Shown here in pieces: positions 61,965 through 64,000 of a DNA stretch of 64,000 nt. Origin of the DNA: Colletes latitarsis (lineage: Eukaryota > Arthropoda > Insecta > Hymenoptera > Colletidae); the NCBI RefSeq assembly GCF_051014445.1, contig NW_027488370.1, positions 6,138,001 through 6,202,000 of the forward strand, written 5' to 3'. Position 1 is the first letter of the stretch. Every line of letters starts with the position of its first letter. The translations under genes and the position numbers were made by a program. The notes under the pieces are model-generated. The model did no database searches. It was not told the DNA's origin and was given only the letters and a program-made list of their open reading frames with translations.

Positions 61965-64000
61965 TTGCCATCATCTGGCTCGTACTTACGCATTTTTCGC
62001 ATACTTGTTGGCCAGATCCTGGGCTTTTTCTGGTTTGGATCCCGGAGTAATGAAGTTCCACACCGAAACAGTCAATTAAACCTGGTTGCAATTAATATTT
62101 TAGAGGATAACGCAGGTTATGTCTCGGGTAGTTCTGGGATTTGCCGTCATCTGGCTCGTATTTTCGAATTTTTCGCATACTTGTTGGCAAGATCCTGGGC
62201 TTTTTTTGGTTTGGATCACGTAGTAATGTGGTACCACACTGAAACAGTCAATTAAACCTGGTTCCGATTAATATTTTAGAGGATAACGCCGGTTAAGTCT
62301 AGGTTAGGTCTGGTATTTGCCCTCACCTGGCTCGTACTTTCGCATCTTTGGCATACTTGATGGCAAGATCCTGGGCTTTTTTTGGTTTGGATCACGTGGT
62401 AATGCGGTACCACACCGAAACAGTCAAGTAAACCTGGTTGCGATTAATATTTTAGAGGATAACGCCGGTTACGTCTCGGTTAGGTCTGGGATTTGCCCTC
62501 ATCTGACTCATACTCTCGCATTTCTCGCATACTTGTTGGCCAGATCCCGGGCTTTTTCTGGTTTGGATCACGTAGTAATGTGGTACCAAACTGAAGCAGT
62601 CAATAAAAGCTGGTTCCGATTAGTATTTTAGAGGATAACGCCGGTTACGTCCCGGTTAGGTCTGGGATTTGCCATCATCTGGCTCGTACTTTCGCATTTT
62701 TCGCATACTTGTTGGCAAGATCCTGGGCTTTTTCTGGTTTGGATCCCGGAGTAGTGAAGTTCCACACCGAAACAGTCAATTAAACCTGGTTGCAATTAAT
62801 ATTTTAGAGGATAACGCAGGTTATGTCTCGGGTAGTTCTGGGATTTGCCGTCATCTGGCTCGTATTTTCGAATTTTTCGCATACTTGTTGGCAAGATCCT
62901 GGGCTTTTTTTGGTTTGGATCACGTAGTAATGTGGTACCACACTGAAACAGTCAATTAAACCTGGTTGCGATTAATATTTTAGAGGATAGCGCCGGTTAT
63001 GTCTCGGTTAGGTCTGGGATTTGCCATCATCTGGCTCGTACTTTCGCATTTTTCGCATACTTGTTGGCCAGATACTGGGCTTTTTCTGGTTTGGATCACG
63101 TAGTAATGTGGATCCACACTGAAACAGTCAATTAAACCTGGTTGCGATTAATATTTTAGAGGATAGCGCCGGTTATGTCTCGGTTAGGTCTGGGATTTGC
63201 CATCACCTGGCTCGTACTTTCGCATTTTTCGCATACTTGTTGGCCAGATACTGGGCTTTTTCTGGTTTGGATCACGTAGTAATGTGGATCCACACTGAAA
63301 CAGTCAATTAAACCTGGTTCCGATTAATATTTTAGAGGATAACGCCGGTTATGTCTGGGTTAGGTCTGGTATTTGCCCTCATCTGGCTCGTACTTTCGCA
63401 TCTTAGGCATACTTGTTGGCCAGATCCTGGCCTTTTTCTGGATTGGATCACGTAGTAATGCGGTACCACACTGAAACAGTCAATTATACCTGGTTCCGGT
63501 TAGTATTTTAGAGGATAACGCCGGTTATGTCTCGGTTAGGTCTGGGATTTGCCCTCATCTGGCTCATACTTTCGCATTTCTCGCATACTTGCTGGCCAGA
63601 TCCTGGGTTTTTTTTGGTTTGGATCACGTAGTAATGTGGTACCAAACTGAAGCAGTCAATAAAAGCTGGTTCCGATTAGTATTTTAGAGGATAACGCCGG
63701 TTACGTCCCGGTTAGGTCTGGGATTTGCCATCATCTGGCTCGTACTTTCGCATTTTTCGCATACTTGTTGGCAAGATCCTGGGCTTTTTCTGGTTTGGAT
63801 CCCGGAGTAGTGAAGTTCCACACCGAAACAGTCAATTAAACCTGGTTGCAATTAATATTTTAGAGGATAACGCAGGTTATGTCTCGGGTAGTTCTGGGAT
63901 TTGCCGTCATCTGGCTCGTATTTTCGAATTTTTCGCATACTTGTTGGCAAGATCCTGGGCTTTTTTTGGTTTGGATCACGTAGTAATGTGGTACCACACT
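61965..64000 (+). repeat. 704-bp HOR resumed, with a single-monomer duplication
   Basis: Type c starts at 61,965, d at 62,141, a at 62,317, b at 62,493, c at 62,669 and d at 62,845. Two nearly identical monomers then follow at 63,021 and 63,197 (CCAGATACTGGGC, GTGGATCCACACTG, GGATAGCGCC), a 176-bp tandem duplication. Types f (63,373), b-like, c (63,725) and d (63,901) run to the window edge, so the array continues to the right. Confidence 0.91.

Larger units (their letters stand above)
1..64000 (+). repeat. 176-bp satellite DNA array, whole window
   Basis: Landmark words such as CTCATC, GATCCTGG, GGTACC and AATATTTTAGAGG recur every 176 bp from the first to the last base, always in the same orientation (for example CTCATC at 2, 178 and 354, and at 34,694, 34,870 and 35,046). 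Spacings between private variants are near-exact multiples of 176, with 1-8 bp drift from small indels. About 363 monomers fit. I saw no unique sequence, transposon or inverted block. Known satellites with a nucleosome-sized monomer and higher-order repeats are typically centromeric or heterochromatic; that location is inference. The monomer is not one I recognise and shows no 17-bp CENP-B box by eye. Confidence 0.98.
34486..64000 (+). repeat. Satellite family B domain (about 159 B monomers plus two A tracts)
   Basis: Monomers switch to ATAACGCCGGTTATG, CATCTGGCTCGTAC and TTCGCATACTTGTTGGCC. The period and overall monomer plan are the same as in family A, so the two families are homologous; I estimate roughly 85-90% identity by eye. 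Subtypes are marked by GTCTCGGGTAG, TTGCAATCATCTGG, CGTCGTAATCTGG, GGAGTAATGAAG or ATCTTTGGCATAC. The right end (after about 54 kb) is more uniform than 39.7-54 kb. Confidence 0.92.

Noticed and set aside
34513..62959. Plus-strand open reading frames of about 72-111 codons in family B, and 85-codon ones on the minus strand of the marker monomers.
   Set aside because: The plus-strand ones that I checked start at TTG within the satellite monomer, which is not a usual eukaryotic start, and they span 1.6-1.8 monomers before the frame meets a stop. Simultaneous open frames on both strands at the marker monomers are explained by low stop density of this repeat.
1..64000. CRISPR array.
   Set aside because: Repeats are directly adjacent 176-bp units with no unique spacers; the size and the absence of spacers exclude it.
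1..64000. Human alpha satellite or another satellite known to me.
   Set aside because: The period is 176 rather than 171 bp, no CENP-B box (TTCG..A..CGGG pattern in 17 bp) was seen, and the monomer words do not match those I know from alpha satellite or the Arabidopsis 178-bp repeat.
1..64000. Rho-independent terminators at the T-tracts next to dyads.
   Set aside because: The T-tract lies to the left of dyad 1, the dyad has no loop, and the array is not bacterial in character.
1..64000. Transposon or retroelement insertion, or an inverted array segment.
   Set aside because: Every 60-base line could be placed in the monomer in forward orientation; I saw no stretch of foreign sequence, no target-site duplication and no strand switch.

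Overview
This window contains no gene that I can support. All 64 kb is one uninterrupted head-to-tail tandem array of a satellite DNA with a basic period of 176 bp, about 363 monomers, all in the same orientation. I found no inversion, no transposable-element insertion, no tRNA or rRNA, no CRISPR array and no unique sequence. Such an array points to a eukaryotic chromosome, most simply a centromeric or heterochromatic satellite block. I do not recognise the monomer, and nothing here identifies the species.

Two monomer families divide the window. Family A fills 1-34,485. Its diagnostic words are ATAACGCATGTTAGG, CATCAGGCTCATAC and TTCACATACTTGTTGAAC. Family B fills 34,486-64,000. Its words are ATAACGCCGGTTATG, CATCTGGCTCGTAC and TTCGCATACTTGTTGGCC. 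By eye they are roughly 85-90% alike. The A-to-B switch is a sharp joint at about 34,485. Two tracts of family A lie inside the B domain (36,571-~36,990 and 38,683-~39,737).

On top of the monomer there is a patchwork of higher-order repeats (HORs), read from recurring private variants at fixed spacing. Family A has 5-mers (880 bp), 2-mers (~353), a 7-mer (1,232), a 4-mer (704), a 9-mer (1,585), a 12-mer (2,116), a 3-mer (529), a 6-mer (1,056), and dispersed copies 3.3, 6.2 and 9.5 kb apart. Family B has a 12-mer (2,112) that carries an A tract in both copies, an 18-mer (~3,167), a copy pair 10.2 kb apart, and at the right end a regular 4-mer (704 bp, types a-b-c-d).

Each monomer contains short dyads (GTGG-nn-CCAC, with 16-bp perfect palindromes in some copies, and AAACC-n-GGTTT), an imperfect tandem pair of an 11-mer GTTAGGTCTGG, and a T-tract of 6-9 bases. 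The GTGG/CCAC dyad is destroyed in one monomer type per HOR in both families. The open reading frames of 60-110 codons on both strands are repeat artefacts: 176 is not a multiple of 3, they restart in every monomer, and the plus-strand ones that I checked start at TTG. The useful content is the recombination history of the array and the placement of the dyads, not a protein-coding system.
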